From the NCBI RefSeq assembly GCF_004118375.1, contig NZ_SDHX01000001.1, positions 434,001-498,000 on the forward strand: a stretch of DNA of 64,000 nt, in the 5' to 3' direction. Below are positions 45,601 to 53,095 of this stretch, piece by piece; the stretch's first letter is position 1; each line of letters opens with the position of its first letter. Position numbers and translations under genes: made by a program. The notes beneath the pieces are model-generated. The model had not been told where the DNA came from. It made no database searches and saw only the letters and a list, made by a program, of their open reading frames with translations. Origin of the DNA: Oleiharenicola lentus. Lineage in GTDB: Bacteria; Verrucomicrobiota; Verrucomicrobiia; Opitutales; Opitutaceae.

Positions 45601-46215
45601 GCGCGCGAGCACCTGGCCAAGATCTTCGACCCCTACTTCACGACCAAGGCGCAGGGCAGCGGCCTCGGGCTCGCCACGGTTTATTCCATCGTGCGCAAGC
45701 ACGAGGGCCACATCGAGGCCGACTCCGAACCCGGCCGGGGCACGGTGTTCCGGGTTTGGCTGCCTGCAGGCGGCACCCCGACGCGCAAGTCCGGCGGCTC
45801 GACCGGCAGCCGCTCACCGTTCCGAGCGCGCGTCCTGTTCATGGACGACGAGGAGCCCATCCGCGGCATGGCCAAGATTTTCATGGAACGCCTGGGTTTC
45901 GACTGCGAGACGGCGGCCGATGGTGGCGAAACCATCCGGAAGTATCAGGAGGCGATGCAGAGCGAACGGCCCTTCGAGGTCGTGCTCATGGACCTGACCG
46001 TGCCCGGGGGCATGGGCGGACGGGAGGCCATGGAACAGCTGCGCCGCCTCGATCCCGGGGTGCGGGCCATTGTTTCCAGCGGCTACTCCCGCGATCCCGT
46101 CATGGCCAACTACCGCCTGCACGGTTTCCGGGCCGTGCTGCCGAAACCCTATGGGCTCGAGCAGCTGCGCAAGACCATGAACGACGTGCTGGATGTGCCC
46201 GCCAACGCCTCCTGA
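42610..46215 (+). CDS. Hybrid sensor histidine kinase with THI5/NMT1-like sensor domain
   Basis: A 1201-residue one-protein phosphorelay. Order: signal peptide (~1-22); NMT1/THI5-like periplasmic-binding domain (~28-250; LAYLHQFQFAGIYAAQEKGFF); one transmembrane helix (~336-357, TWLIGGLAVALLVALAAVLA); three PAS-type regions (~380-500, ~540-680, ~700-820), the first two sharing an unusual FAELRAxGxTxLxxHxxxxP block; HisKA with phospho-His in GGIAHDFNN (~843); HATPase; receiver domain from ~1073 with phospho-Asp in MDLTVPGG (~1128). The N-terminal domain suggests sensing of a thiamine-pyrimidine-, nitrate- or taurine-like small ligand. No output regulator gene is adjacent. Confidence 0.92.
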   Translation: MTRRACILALVGSILLPGKVLAEDKALEPVVLQLAYLHQFQFAGIYAAQEKGFFREEGLGVEVRPTSQERRSAIQEVENGNAHFGIAQGPQLIANRMEGKHVVVIAAIMQHSPLVLVTRSEDNLNTPQDLIGKRVALDTTSLQSEIRFMLEREGVGQDQVTLVPNRWQDNELLQHTADAVSGFLIDVPHTMKKAGLSVRIIRPQDYGVDFYGDCLFTSERIAREQPELVQKVRRAVLRGWEYALGHPDEIIRLILERYPVGERGPRLPWMDEEAMKYEATHMAHLVNMELVELGRINPDRWQRMGEIIHGYGGQGELARIEGMLYAPPVGLAQRLQGIATWLIGGLAVALLVALAAVLANRRLKQLVERRTAELRVSEQRQREYFDEAPAPIMIEDYTAFEADFAELRAAGITNLRAHLAANPALVRTLLRKKRIVAVNRLALARAGFATREEFDRGLSEIMTEEGYATFAEEVVALWEGVDRLTLERSYQTKNNELIHSLINWEVGWKDGRRDLANVRLVFTEITELKRAQRALVESEERYRLLFEQAPLAVVEFDYTLLRSWFAELRAQGVTDLEDHFRSHPEARALMLAKSPLVNANQSTLQLLGASSKAELVARLSDIYTESTIQVRCDNAVRIWNGVLAANGEFDIRRLDGAVRKLAYHWRMLNLDGRPAFGRTQTVLVDVTERLAAERALRESEARYRELFEQGAGGIYRSTPEGRFITVNPAFARMFGFAKPEEMIAWAEQKAVPSIYLKPGRREEFRAAFGQSGQVSDFESEVQRRDGHSIWISENAREVRDAAGRLLYYEGFVTDITARRQLEAEMGRASKLEAVGILAGGIAHDFNNILTVVLGNVTLAEADTDAGSAINARLADARKATMRARDLTLQLLTFAKGGEPVKAAVDLPELLRESASFSLHGAKARAEFQIAPNLWSVHADKGQLGQVVQNLVINAVQAMPGGGVVSIVAENTEVAAGTLPVAPGRYVRLTVADNGTGIAREHLAKIFDPYFTTKAQGSGLGLATVYSIVRKHEGHIEADSEPGRGTVFRVWLPAGGTPTRKSGGSTGSRSPFRARVLFMDDEEPIRGMAKIFMERLGFDCETAADGGETIRKYQEAMQSERPFEVVLMDLTVPGGMGGREAMEQLRRLDPGVRAIVSSGYSRDPVMANYRLHGFRAVLPKPYGLEQLRKTMNDVLDVPANAS

Positions 46216-46267
46216 ATTTAACAGGCTTTTGTCGCACAAACCGCGGGAGTTGCGGTCAGGAGCGGGC

Positions 46268-46687
46268 ATGAACCTTGATTCCCGTCGCTCAAACCAAACC
46301 CGTCCCCTTCGCCTCGTCGCCGTCCTCTTTCTGGCCACGGCTCTTCCCTGGCTGACCGGTTGTGTGGTGGTGGCCGCCGGCGCCGTGGGCGCCGGAGCCG
46401 TCGCCTATGTTCGCGGCGAACTGGCCTCCAGCGTGGAGGCTGACCTCGAAGCGACTTATGCCGCGGCCCAGCGCGCCCTCGCGAAGCTGGAGTTTGCAAA
46501 AATTGATCAGCGCAAGAGCGGGCTCGACGCGCTTCTCGTCCATCGCACCGCCTTGGACAAGCGCGTGGTCATCCAGCTGAAGAAGGTCACCGACCGCCTC
46601 ACCAAGATCGAAATCCGCGTGGGCGTGGTGGGCGATCAGGAGCTTTCGCTGACCCTGCTCGACAAGATCCGCACCGAGCTGAAGTGA
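46268..46687 (+). CDS. DUF3568-type lipoprotein
   Basis: A 139-residue lipoprotein: basic start (MNLDSRRSNQTRPLR), lipobox LTGC, a Gly/Ala/Val stretch (VVVAAGAVGAGAVAYVRGEL) typical of DUF3568, then a helical, charged body. Function unknown. ATG at 46268, about 52 nt after the kinase; may be on the same transcript. Confidence 0.72.
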   Translation: MNLDSRRSNQTRPLRLVAVLFLATALPWLTGCVVVAAGAVGAGAVAYVRGELASSVEADLEATYAAAQRALAKLEFAKIDQRKSGLDALLVHRTALDKRVVIQLKKVTDRLTKIEIRVGVVGDQELSLTLLDKIRTELK

Positions 46688-46755
46688 GCGGGCCGGCGGG
46701 CGTTTTGCGGGGTTGCAATGCCCCGCAGTGGGGGTGATAAGCACGTTCTTAATTC

Positions 46756-48216
46756 ATGTTCCGCAAGCTCCTTTCCAAGATCACCCAGACCCTCAAGGGC
46801 GGCACCAAGAGCACCGAATCCGCCCGCCCGGCGCACCCGCCCAAGCCCAGCCGGGCAGGGGGCCGTGACCACCGGCCCCGTCAGGAGAAAAAGGCCCCGC
46901 GGACCGACGCCCCCAAGGCGGCTCCGTCCGCTCCCCGGGCCGCTTCCGCTGGGCACCACGCTCCTGCCGCCCATGCGCCCAAGCCGCTCCCCGAGGTGCC
47001 GAAACTGGACACCTCCTTCACCGCGCTGGGACTCGGCGACCGTATCGCCTATGCCGTCCAGCAAAAAGGTTACGAGAACCCCACGCCCATCCAGGCCCAG
47101 GCCATCCCGGTGGTGCTCGCCGGCAAGGATGTCATCGGCTCCGCCCAGACCGGCACGGGCAAGACCGCGGCCTTCTCCCTGCCGATTCTCCAAAAACTCG
47201 GCACGCACGGCGCCGGCTTGCGCTGCCTCGTGCTGGAGCCGACGCGCGAACTCGCGCTGCAGGTCGAGGAGTCGTTCAAGGAGTATTCCAAGTTCACCGA
47301 CCTGCGCACGACCGTGATCTACGGCGGCGTTGGCTACGGCAAACAGCGCGAGGAACTCGCCCGCCGCCCCGACACCATCGTGGCCACACCCGGCCGCCTG
47401 CTCGACTTCATGGAGCAGAACGAAATCCGCCTCGACAAGGTCGAGGTGCTCGTGCTCGACGAGGTGGACCGCATGCTCGACATGGGCTTCCTGCCCGACG
47501 TGAAGCGCATCGTGGCCAAGGTGGCGAAGAACCGCCAGACGCTCTTCTTCACCGCCACGCTGCCGCCGGAGATCGAGCAGCTCGCTGCGTGGGCCCTGCG
47601 CGACCCGTTCAAGATCGCCGTCGCCCGCGAACGCTCGACCGCCGAGACGATCACGCACGCCTTCTACCCGGTCGTGCAGGCGCAAAAGTTCGACCTGCTC
47701 GTCCACCTGTTGGAGCAGACGGAATACAAGAGCGTCATCATCTTTTCGCGCACCAAGAGCGGCGCCGACTACGTGGCCAGCCGCCTCCAGCGCGCCGGCC
47801 ACACCTGTGCCGTCATGCACTCCGACCGCAGCCAGCAGGAGCGCGTGGATGCGCTCAAGGGCTTCAAGTCCGGCAAGCACGAGGTGCTCGTCGCCACCGA
47901 CATCGCCGCCCGCGGCCTCGACATCGCCGGCGTGTCGCACGTCATCAACTTCGACGTGCCGGAGAACCCCGAGGATTACGTGCACCGCATCGGCCGCACC
48001 GGCCGCGCCCAGAACACCGGCGACGCGTTTACGCTCGTCACCGAGGAGACCTGGCGCGACGCGCGCAGCATTGAGCGCTTCATCAGCCAGAGCATCCCGT
48101 GGAAGAAGATCGAGGGCTTCAACTACACCTACTCGGGCATCTTCGACGGCGGCGGCATGCCGACCGCCGCACCCGAGAAGCCGAAGAGCCGACTCTCCCG
48201 CGGCGGCCGGCGCTGA
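46756..48216 (+). CDS. DEAD-box RNA helicase (RhlE-like)
   Basis: A 486-residue ATP-dependent RNA helicase: Lys/Pro/Ala-rich N-terminus (~residues 1-75), Q-motif region GYENPTPIQAQAIPVV, Walker A AQTGTGKT, PTRELALQ, motif II as DEVD (not DEAD), motif III as TAT (FFTATL), and HRIGRTGRA. RhlE-like helicases act in ribosome biogenesis and cold adaptation. A short Arg-rich tail ends the protein. Both motif changes are conservative and likely active. Confidence 0.93.
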   Translation: MFRKLLSKITQTLKGGTKSTESARPAHPPKPSRAGGRDHRPRQEKKAPRTDAPKAAPSAPRAASAGHHAPAAHAPKPLPEVPKLDTSFTALGLGDRIAYAVQQKGYENPTPIQAQAIPVVLAGKDVIGSAQTGTGKTAAFSLPILQKLGTHGAGLRCLVLEPTRELALQVEESFKEYSKFTDLRTTVIYGGVGYGKQREELARRPDTIVATPGRLLDFMEQNEIRLDKVEVLVLDEVDRMLDMGFLPDVKRIVAKVAKNRQTLFFTATLPPEIEQLAAWALRDPFKIAVARERSTAETITHAFYPVVQAQKFDLLVHLLEQTEYKSVIIFSRTKSGADYVASRLQRAGHTCAVMHSDRSQQERVDALKGFKSGKHEVLVATDIAARGLDIAGVSHVINFDVPENPEDYVHRIGRTGRAQNTGDAFTLVTEETWRDARSIERFISQSIPWKKIEGFNYTYSGIFDGGGMPTAAPEKPKSRLSRGGRR

Positions 48217-48318
48217 GCGGGGTAGGGCCTGTCTCCGACTGGCCTAGGTTCAGACAGTAAAGGCCAAGCAGGGCCCGAAGATTTTCTGCGTCCTTTCGGC
48301 CGGTCGTGCGTCTGCCTT

Positions 48319-48337
48319 GGGTGAATCCAAATCACCC
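48319..48337 (+). promoter_or_regulatory. Hairpin immediately before the arsM start codon
   Basis: GGGTGA and TCACCC pair across a 7-nt loop, ending exactly at the base before the arsM ATG. It could be an operator half-site pair or an RNA hairpin limiting ribosome access; no Shine-Dalgarno is visible outside it. Confidence 0.5.
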
Positions 48338-49234
48338 ATGAAGAATCCCGCTCCCACCACCGAAACCATCCGTGAATACGTCCGCGAGCGCTACGGCGCC
48401 ATCGCGGTTGAGGCCGACGCCGGCGAACCTGCCGGCTGTTGCGGCGGCGCCCCGAAGACCGATGCCACCGCCTGCTGCGACGCCGACGAGCAAGGCAAGG
48501 CCGCCGGCCAGGGCGGCTGCGGTTGCGCTCCCGCCGGGTCCGCCGACGGTTGCTGCACCGCGCCGGAAAACTACAGCGCGCAGCTCGGCTATAGTGCCGC
48601 CGACCTCGCCAGTGTCCCCGCCGGGGCCGACCTCGGCCTCGGTTGTGGAAACCCGCTCGCCATCGCCTCGATCAAGCCCGGCGAGACCGTGCTCGATCTC
48701 GGCAGCGGCGCGGGCTTCGACGCCCTGCTCGCCGCGCGGCAGCTCGCGGGCACCGGCCGCGTGATCGGCGTGGACATGACGCCGGCCATGGTTGCCAAGG
48801 CCCGGCGCAACGTGGCCAAGGCCGGCCACGCCAACGTCGAGTTCCGCCTCGGCGAGATCGAGGCGCTGCCGGTGTCCAACGCCACCGTGGACCTCATCAT
48901 CTCGAACTGCGTCGTCAACCTCTCGCCCGAGAAGCCGCGGGTGTTCGCCGAGGCCTTCCGGGTGCTCAAGTCCGGCGGCCGGCTCGCCCTCTCCGATGTA
49001 GTTGCCGTCAAACCGCTGCCCGACGATATCCGCGCGCAGCTCCCGCTGATCGGTGCCTGCATCGGCGGCGCCACGCTGGTGGACGAGTTGCGGGCCATGC
49101 TCAACGCCGCCGGCTTCCAGCGCGTGGATATCGACCTCAAAGGCGCCTCCCGCAAGTTTATCGCCCAGTGGGGCAGCGACCCGAGGGTTGCCGACTACAT
49201 CGTCTCGGCCATCATCACGGCCTGGAAGCCCTGA
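48338..49234 (+). CDS. arsM: Arsenite S-adenosylmethionine methyltransferase
   Basis: Methylates As(III) to volatile methylarsenicals (298 residues). A Cys-rich N-terminus (GCCGGAP, ACCDAD, GGCGCAP, DGCCTAP) leads to the SAM-binding Rossmann domain (VLDLGSGAGFDALLAAR; IGVDMTPAMVAKAR). Two of the family's catalytic Cys are visible in GLGCGNP and IISNCVVNLSPEK. Length is normal for ArsM. It heads the arsenic island, and the ECF sigma gene starts 2 nt after its stop. Confidence 0.95.
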   Translation: MKNPAPTTETIREYVRERYGAIAVEADAGEPAGCCGGAPKTDATACCDADEQGKAAGQGGCGCAPAGSADGCCTAPENYSAQLGYSAADLASVPAGADLGLGCGNPLAIASIKPGETVLDLGSGAGFDALLAARQLAGTGRVIGVDMTPAMVAKARRNVAKAGHANVEFRLGEIEALPVSNATVDLIISNCVVNLSPEKPRVFAEAFRVLKSGGRLALSDVVAVKPLPDDIRAQLPLIGACIGGATLVDELRAMLNAAGFQRVDIDLKGASRKFIAQWGSDPRVADYIVSAIITAWKP

Positions 49235-49236
49235 AG

Positions 49237-49848
49237 ATGACCAGTGCCGCCCAGTCAGTTTCGCGTCGCGCCCGTCCCGGTTCCGGGGCGGGCTTCGACG
49301 CCGGCGTGCTGGAGTTCGCGCCGCGGCTGCGGGCCTTCATCCGCCGCCGCGTGCGCGATGAAGCGACCGCGGACGACCTGACGCAGGAGGCGCTGCTCAA
49401 GGTCTATCGTTCCCGCGCCACCTTGCGCGACGACACCCGCCTCGAGGCGTGGCTCTACCGAATCGCGCGCGGCACGATCATCGATCATTACCGCCGGCAG
49501 CGTCCAACGGAGGAACTGCCGGCGGCGTTGACCGGCGAAAGCCCCGACGAGATGGCGGCCATGCGCACGCGTGTGCTGACCTCGATGAAACGTTTCCTCG
49601 CGGAGCTGCCCGAAGCCTACCGTGAACCGGTGCGGCTGGCGGAGCTGGAGGAGCTGCCGCTGGCGCGCATCGCCCTGCGGCTGAACCTTTCCCTGACCGC
49701 CGTGAAATCCCGCGTCCGCCGCGGCCGGGCGATGCTGAAGACAAAACTGCAGGCCTGCTGCCGCTTCGAGTTCGACCGGCTGGGTCGCATGATCGGCTTC
49801 GAGCGCCGCCAGCAGCTGTGTTGCGACGACTGTTCCGGCCGGAAGTGA
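49237..49848 (+). CDS. ECF sigma factor with Cys-rich tail (arsenic island)
   Basis: A 203-residue sigma-70 family factor: region 2 (RDEATADDLTQEALLKVYRS; EAWLYRIARGTIIDHYRR) and region 4 (LPEAYREPVRLAELEELPLARIALRLNLS with AVKSRVRRGRAML) are typical. The C-terminus adds CC and CCDDC within the last 35 residues. No anti-sigma gene is beside it. ATG at 49237 follows arsM by 2 nt, so the two are co-transcribed. By analogy with CorE-type factors it may bind As(III) or another metal directly, which is an inference. Confidence 0.88.
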   Translation: MTSAAQSVSRRARPGSGAGFDAGVLEFAPRLRAFIRRRVRDEATADDLTQEALLKVYRSRATLRDDTRLEAWLYRIARGTIIDHYRRQRPTEELPAALTGESPDEMAAMRTRVLTSMKRFLAELPEAYREPVRLAELEELPLARIALRLNLSLTAVKSRVRRGRAMLKTKLQACCRFEFDRLGRMIGFERRQQLCCDDCSGRK

Positions 49849-49880
49849 CGATTGGGTGACGGGCATTTCCCTGCTTGATT

Positions 49881-49902
49881 CATATTCCGACAAAGGAATA
49901 TG
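49881..49902. promoter_or_regulatory. Perfect inverted repeat, probable ArsR operator
   Basis: CATATTCC (49881-49888), 6-nt spacer, GGAATATG (49895-49902): a perfect 8-bp dyad 8 nt before the arsR ATG. Position and ATTC/GAAT core fit an ArsR-family operator controlling arsR and the genes after it. Confidence 0.75.
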
Positions 49903-49910
49903 TGTGTTTC

Positions 49911-50279
49911 ATGGAATTGGTTCGCATCTACGAATGCCTGTGCGACCTCACTCGCCTGCGCCTGCTGCATGTGCTGGGGCAGGGGCCGCTGTGCGTGTGC
50001 CATTTCCAGGCGGTGCTTGACGAGCCGCAGGTGAAGATTTCCAAGCATCTGGCCTACCTGCGCGAGCGCGGGCTCGTGACCTGTGAACGCGAGGGCAAGT
50101 GGATGATTTACGCGCTGCCTGCAAAGCCGTCGCCGGAATTGCGCGCCAACCTCGCCTGCCTGCAGGACTGCGCCCGCGACAACTCCGTCTTCAGCCGTGA
50201 TCTCGTGCGCCTGAAGAAACTGGCTCCGCAGCCGCCCTCCTCCGCGGGTTGCGGTTGCGCTCCGGTTGGCCGCCGCTGA
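49911..50279 (+). CDS. arsR: ArsR-family transcriptional repressor
   Basis: A 122-residue winged-helix regulator: LTRLRLLHVLGQGPLCVCHFQAVLDEPQVKISKHLAYL (partly quoted). The CVC in the recognition-domain helix is the usual As(III)-binding pair, and a GCGC motif ends the protein. It would repress the downstream gapdh-arsJ-arsC-acr3 genes until As(III) binds. ATG at 49911 (MELVRIYE); an upstream in-frame ATG at 49875 would start within the operator dyad region. Confidence 0.92.
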   Translation: MELVRIYECLCDLTRLRLLHVLGQGPLCVCHFQAVLDEPQVKISKHLAYLRERGLVTCEREGKWMIYALPAKPSPELRANLACLQDCARDNSVFSRDLVRLKKLAPQPPSSAGCGCAPVGRR

Positions 50280-50294
50280 CCCAAAATTCACTGC

Positions 50295-51314
50295 ATGAAA
50301 AAAGCCCGCATTGCCATCAACGGATTCGGCCGCATCGGCCGCCTCGTCTATCGCGCCGCCTGGAACTGGCCGGAACTCGACTGGACGCTGATCAACGACC
50401 CGAAGGGCGGCGCCGAATGCGCGGCCCATCTCCTCACCTTCGACTCCGTCCAGGGACGATGGCCGCAGGAAGCCGTGGCCGACGGCGCCAACGCGATCCG
50501 GATCGGCGAAAAACGCATCGCCTTCACAGAGCACGCCAAGCCCGGCGAGGTGGACTGGGCCGCGCACGGCGTGGACATCGTGCTGGAGTGCAGCGGCAAG
50601 TTCCGCACCCCCGAGCAGTTGGAGCCCTATTTTGCCCGCGGCGTGAAGAAGGTGATTGTCGCCGCGCCGGTGAAGGGCGGCGACGCGCTCAATATCGTGA
50701 TGGGCGTGAACGACCGGCTCTACGATCCGGCGAAACACCGGCTCATTACCAACGCCTCCTGCACGACCAATTGCCTCGCGCCCGTGGTGAAGGTCATTCA
50801 CGAGGGCCTTGGCATCGAGCACGGCGCGATCACTACCGTCCACGATGCGACCAACACGCAGACGATCATTGACGCGCCCCACAAGGATCTGCGCCGGGCC
50901 CGCGCCGCCGGGCTCTCGCTCATCCCGACGACGACCGGCAGCGCCACGGCCATCGGGCTCATTTATCCCGAACTCCTCGGCAAGCTGAACGGCCACGCCG
51001 TGAGGGTGCCGTTGCTCACCGGTTCACTCACCGACTGCGTCTTCCAGGTGAAGCGCGACACGACGGTCGAGGAAGTGAACGCCCTGCTCAAAGCCGCGAG
51101 CGAAACCGCACCTCTCCGGGGCATTCTGGCCTACGAGACGCGCCCCTTGGTCTCCATCGACTTCAAGGGCAACCCCGCCTCCGCCACGATCGACGCCCTC
51201 TCCACCATGGTCGTAAACAAGCGCCTGGTGAAGATCTACGCGTGGTATGACAACGAGTGGGGCTACTCCAACCGCATGGCCGAACTCACGCGCAAGGTCG
51301 CGGGTTCGCTCTGA
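50295..51314 (+). CDS. Glyceraldehyde-3-phosphate dehydrogenase (ArsJ-linked type)
   Basis: A 339-residue [21 protein letters not shown] (NAD fold), [14 protein letters not shown] (catalytic Cys), [13 protein letters not shown] at the C-terminus. In ArsJ pathways this enzyme makes 1-arseno-3-phosphoglycerate from glyceraldehyde-3-phosphate and arsenate, which ArsJ then exports. It sits 15 nt after arsR and directly before arsJ, which supports this over a glycolytic role. Confidence 0.92.
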   Translation: MKKARIAINGFGRIGRLVYRAAWNWPELDWTLINDPKGGAECAAHLLTFDSVQGRWPQEAVADGANAIRIGEKRIAFTEHAKPGEVDWAAHGVDIVLECSGKFRTPEQLEPYFARGVKKVIVAAPVKGGDALNIVMGVNDRLYDPAKHRLITNASCTTNCLAPVVKVIHEGLGIEHGAITTVHDATNTQTIIDAPHKDLRRARAAGLSLIPTTTGSATAIGLIYPELLGKLNGHAVRVPLLTGSLTDCVFQVKRDTTVEEVNALLKAASETAPLRGILAYETRPLVSIDFKGNPASATIDALSTMVVNKRLVKIYAWYDNEWGYSNRMAELTRKVAGSL

Positions 51315-51333
51315 CCGGCCGGCCTATTCCGCG

Positions 51334-52572
51334 GTGAACCTGCGCAACTATATCATCGTCACCGGCGCTTACTGGGGCTTCACGCTCACGGACGGCGCGC
51401 TGCGGATGCTGGTGCTGCTGCATTTCTTCAACCTCGGCTACTCGCCGGTGACGCTGGCGTTCCTGTTCCTGCTCTACGAATTCTTCGGCATCGTCACGAA
51501 CCTGCTGGGCGGCTGGATCGCTTCGCGGATGGGGCTGCGCGTCACGCTCGTCGGGGGGCTGGCCCTTCAGGTCGCGGCGCTCGGCCTGTTGTCCTTGCTC
51601 GATCCACAGTGGCCGGAGCGTTTTTCGGTCGCCTGGGTGATGCTGTCGCAGGCGCTGTCGGGCATCGCCAAGGATTTGACGAAGATGAGTTCCAAGAGCG
51701 CCATCAAGGTCCTCGTGCCGGCCGACGCGAAGGGCACGCTCTTCCGCTGGGTCGCGGTGCTCACCGGCTCGAAGAACGCGCTGAAGGGCGCCGGTTTTTT
51801 CCTCGGGGCCTTCCTGCTCGCGACGGCCGGCTTCAAGGGTGCGCTGTGGCTCATGGCCGGGGCGCTGGCGGCGGTGTGGCTCGGTTCGTGGATTTCGCTG
51901 CCGCGGGAGCTGGGCAAGGCCAAGGGCAAGGCCGGCTGGCGCGACCTGTTCGCCAAGAGCCGCGCGATCAATGTGCTTTGCACCGCCCGCTTCTTTCTCT
52001 TCGGCGCGCGCGACATTTGGTTTGTCGTGGGCGTGCCGGTGTTTCTGCGCGGCGTGCTGGGCTGGAGTTTCTGGCAGGTAGGCACGTTCATGGCGTGCTG
52101 GGTCATCGGCTACGGCCTGATTCAGGGTGCGGCCCCGGCGATCTTGCGTGGACGTGCGCCTGCGGGCGGCACCGCCGCGGCGATCGCCTTCGCGCTGACA
52201 GCGGTCTCGGCCGCGATTCCGCTGGGGCTCGCGGCCGGCTGGCCTGCGGGCGGAGTGGTTGTCGGCGGTCTCGCGCTCTTCGGCGCGGTGTTTGCGCTAA
52301 ACTCGGCGGTGCATTCCTATTTGATTCTCGACTACACCGACGGCGACAAGGTCGCACTGAACGTCGGCTTTTACTACATGGCCAACGCCGGCGGGCGGCT
52401 CGTGGGTTGCCTGCTCTCAGGCGTGCTGTATCAGGCGGCGGGCCTGACCGGCTGTCTCTGGGGCACGGTCGTATTTGCGGCCCTCGCGGCCCTCGTCGCG
52501 CTCTCGCTGCCGCGCACCGCGGAGCATCCCGAGCGGCTGACCGTCGCCACGCCAACGGCCGACGGCGACTAA
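51334..52572 (+). CDS. arsJ: Organoarsenical efflux MFS transporter ArsJ
   Basis: A 412-residue MFS protein with 10-12 hydrophobic helices. ArsJ-type motifs include NYIIVTGAYWGFTLTDGALRMLVLLHFF (partly), LSGIAKDLTKMSSKSAIK and FGARDIWFVVGVPVFLR. It exports 1-arseno-3-phosphoglycerate, which hydrolyses outside to arsenate. I use the GTG at 51334 (VNLRNY); the longer open frame upstream overlaps the gapdh gene. 19 nt separate it from gapdh. Confidence 0.9.
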   Translation: MNLRNYIIVTGAYWGFTLTDGALRMLVLLHFFNLGYSPVTLAFLFLLYEFFGIVTNLLGGWIASRMGLRVTLVGGLALQVAALGLLSLLDPQWPERFSVAWVMLSQALSGIAKDLTKMSSKSAIKVLVPADAKGTLFRWVAVLTGSKNALKGAGFFLGAFLLATAGFKGALWLMAGALAAVWLGSWISLPRELGKAKGKAGWRDLFAKSRAINVLCTARFFLFGARDIWFVVGVPVFLRGVLGWSFWQVGTFMACWVIGYGLIQGAAPAILRGRAPAGGTAAAIAFALTAVSAAIPLGLAAGWPAGGVVVGGLALFGAVFALNSAVHSYLILDYTDGDKVALNVGFYYMANAGGRLVGCLLSGVLYQAAGLTGCLWGTVVFAALAALVALSLPRTAEHPERLTVATPTADGD

Positions 52573-52594
52573 GTTTATCCCAACCGAATACCCC

Positions 52595-53095
52595 ATGAAA
52601 ACGCACCAGGTCCTCATCCTTTGCACGGGCAACTCCGCTCGTTCCATCTTCGGCGAATACCTACTCCGCGCCAAGGGCAAGGGCCGGTTCGCGGTGCGCA
52701 GCGCGGGCGCGCACCCGACCGGGCGCGTGCATCCGCTGGCGGTGCGGGTGCTGCGCGAGCGCTACGACCTCGATGCGAGCGACGCGCGCTCGAAATCATG
52801 GGATGAGTTCAAGGGCGAGAAGATCGATTTTGTGATCACGGTATGCGATAGCGCCCGGGAGGCCTGTCCGATCTGGCCCGGTCAGCCCGTAGTCGCGCAC
52901 TGGGGCTCACCCGATCCGGCGGCGGTGAAGGGCACCGAGGAGGAGCAGTATCGGTTCTTCGTGAACGTCGCCTCGCAGATCGCGCGGCGGGTGGAGCTGT
53001 TCTGCGCCTTCCCTGACGACAAGCTCACGCCGCTGGCCGTGCAGGACATCGGACGCCAGTTTCGGATGGAGGGAGAGGCGGGCTTTGCGCGATGA
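52595..53095 (+). CDS. arsC: Arsenate reductase (thioredoxin / LMW-phosphatase type)
   Basis: A 166-residue enzyme reducing arsenate to arsenite. The phosphatase-like P-loop CTGNSARS (CX5RS, first Cys and Arg intact), the second Cys in [10 protein letters not shown] and a third in the same region match the thioredoxin-dependent ArsC family. It ends with a 4-nt overlap (ATGA) on the acr3 start, so reduction and efflux are translationally coupled. Confidence 0.94.
   Translation: MKTHQVLILCTGNSARSIFGEYLLRAKGKGRFAVRSAGAHPTGRVHPLAVRVLRERYDLDASDARSKSWDEFKGEKIDFVITVCDSAREACPIWPGQPVVAHWGSPDPAAVKGTEEEQYRFFVNVASQIARRVELFCAFPDDKLTPLAVQDIGRQFRMEGEAGFAR

Noticed and set aside
43126-45711. 861-residue minus-strand open frame opposite the hybrid kinase
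   Set aside because: Low-complexity antisense shadow; the kinase domains on the plus strand are unmistakable.
46706-46727. Terminator between the DUF3568 and helicase genes (TGCGGGG/CCCCGCA)
   Set aside because: The stem is perfect but no T-run follows on either strand, so it was not listed as a terminator.
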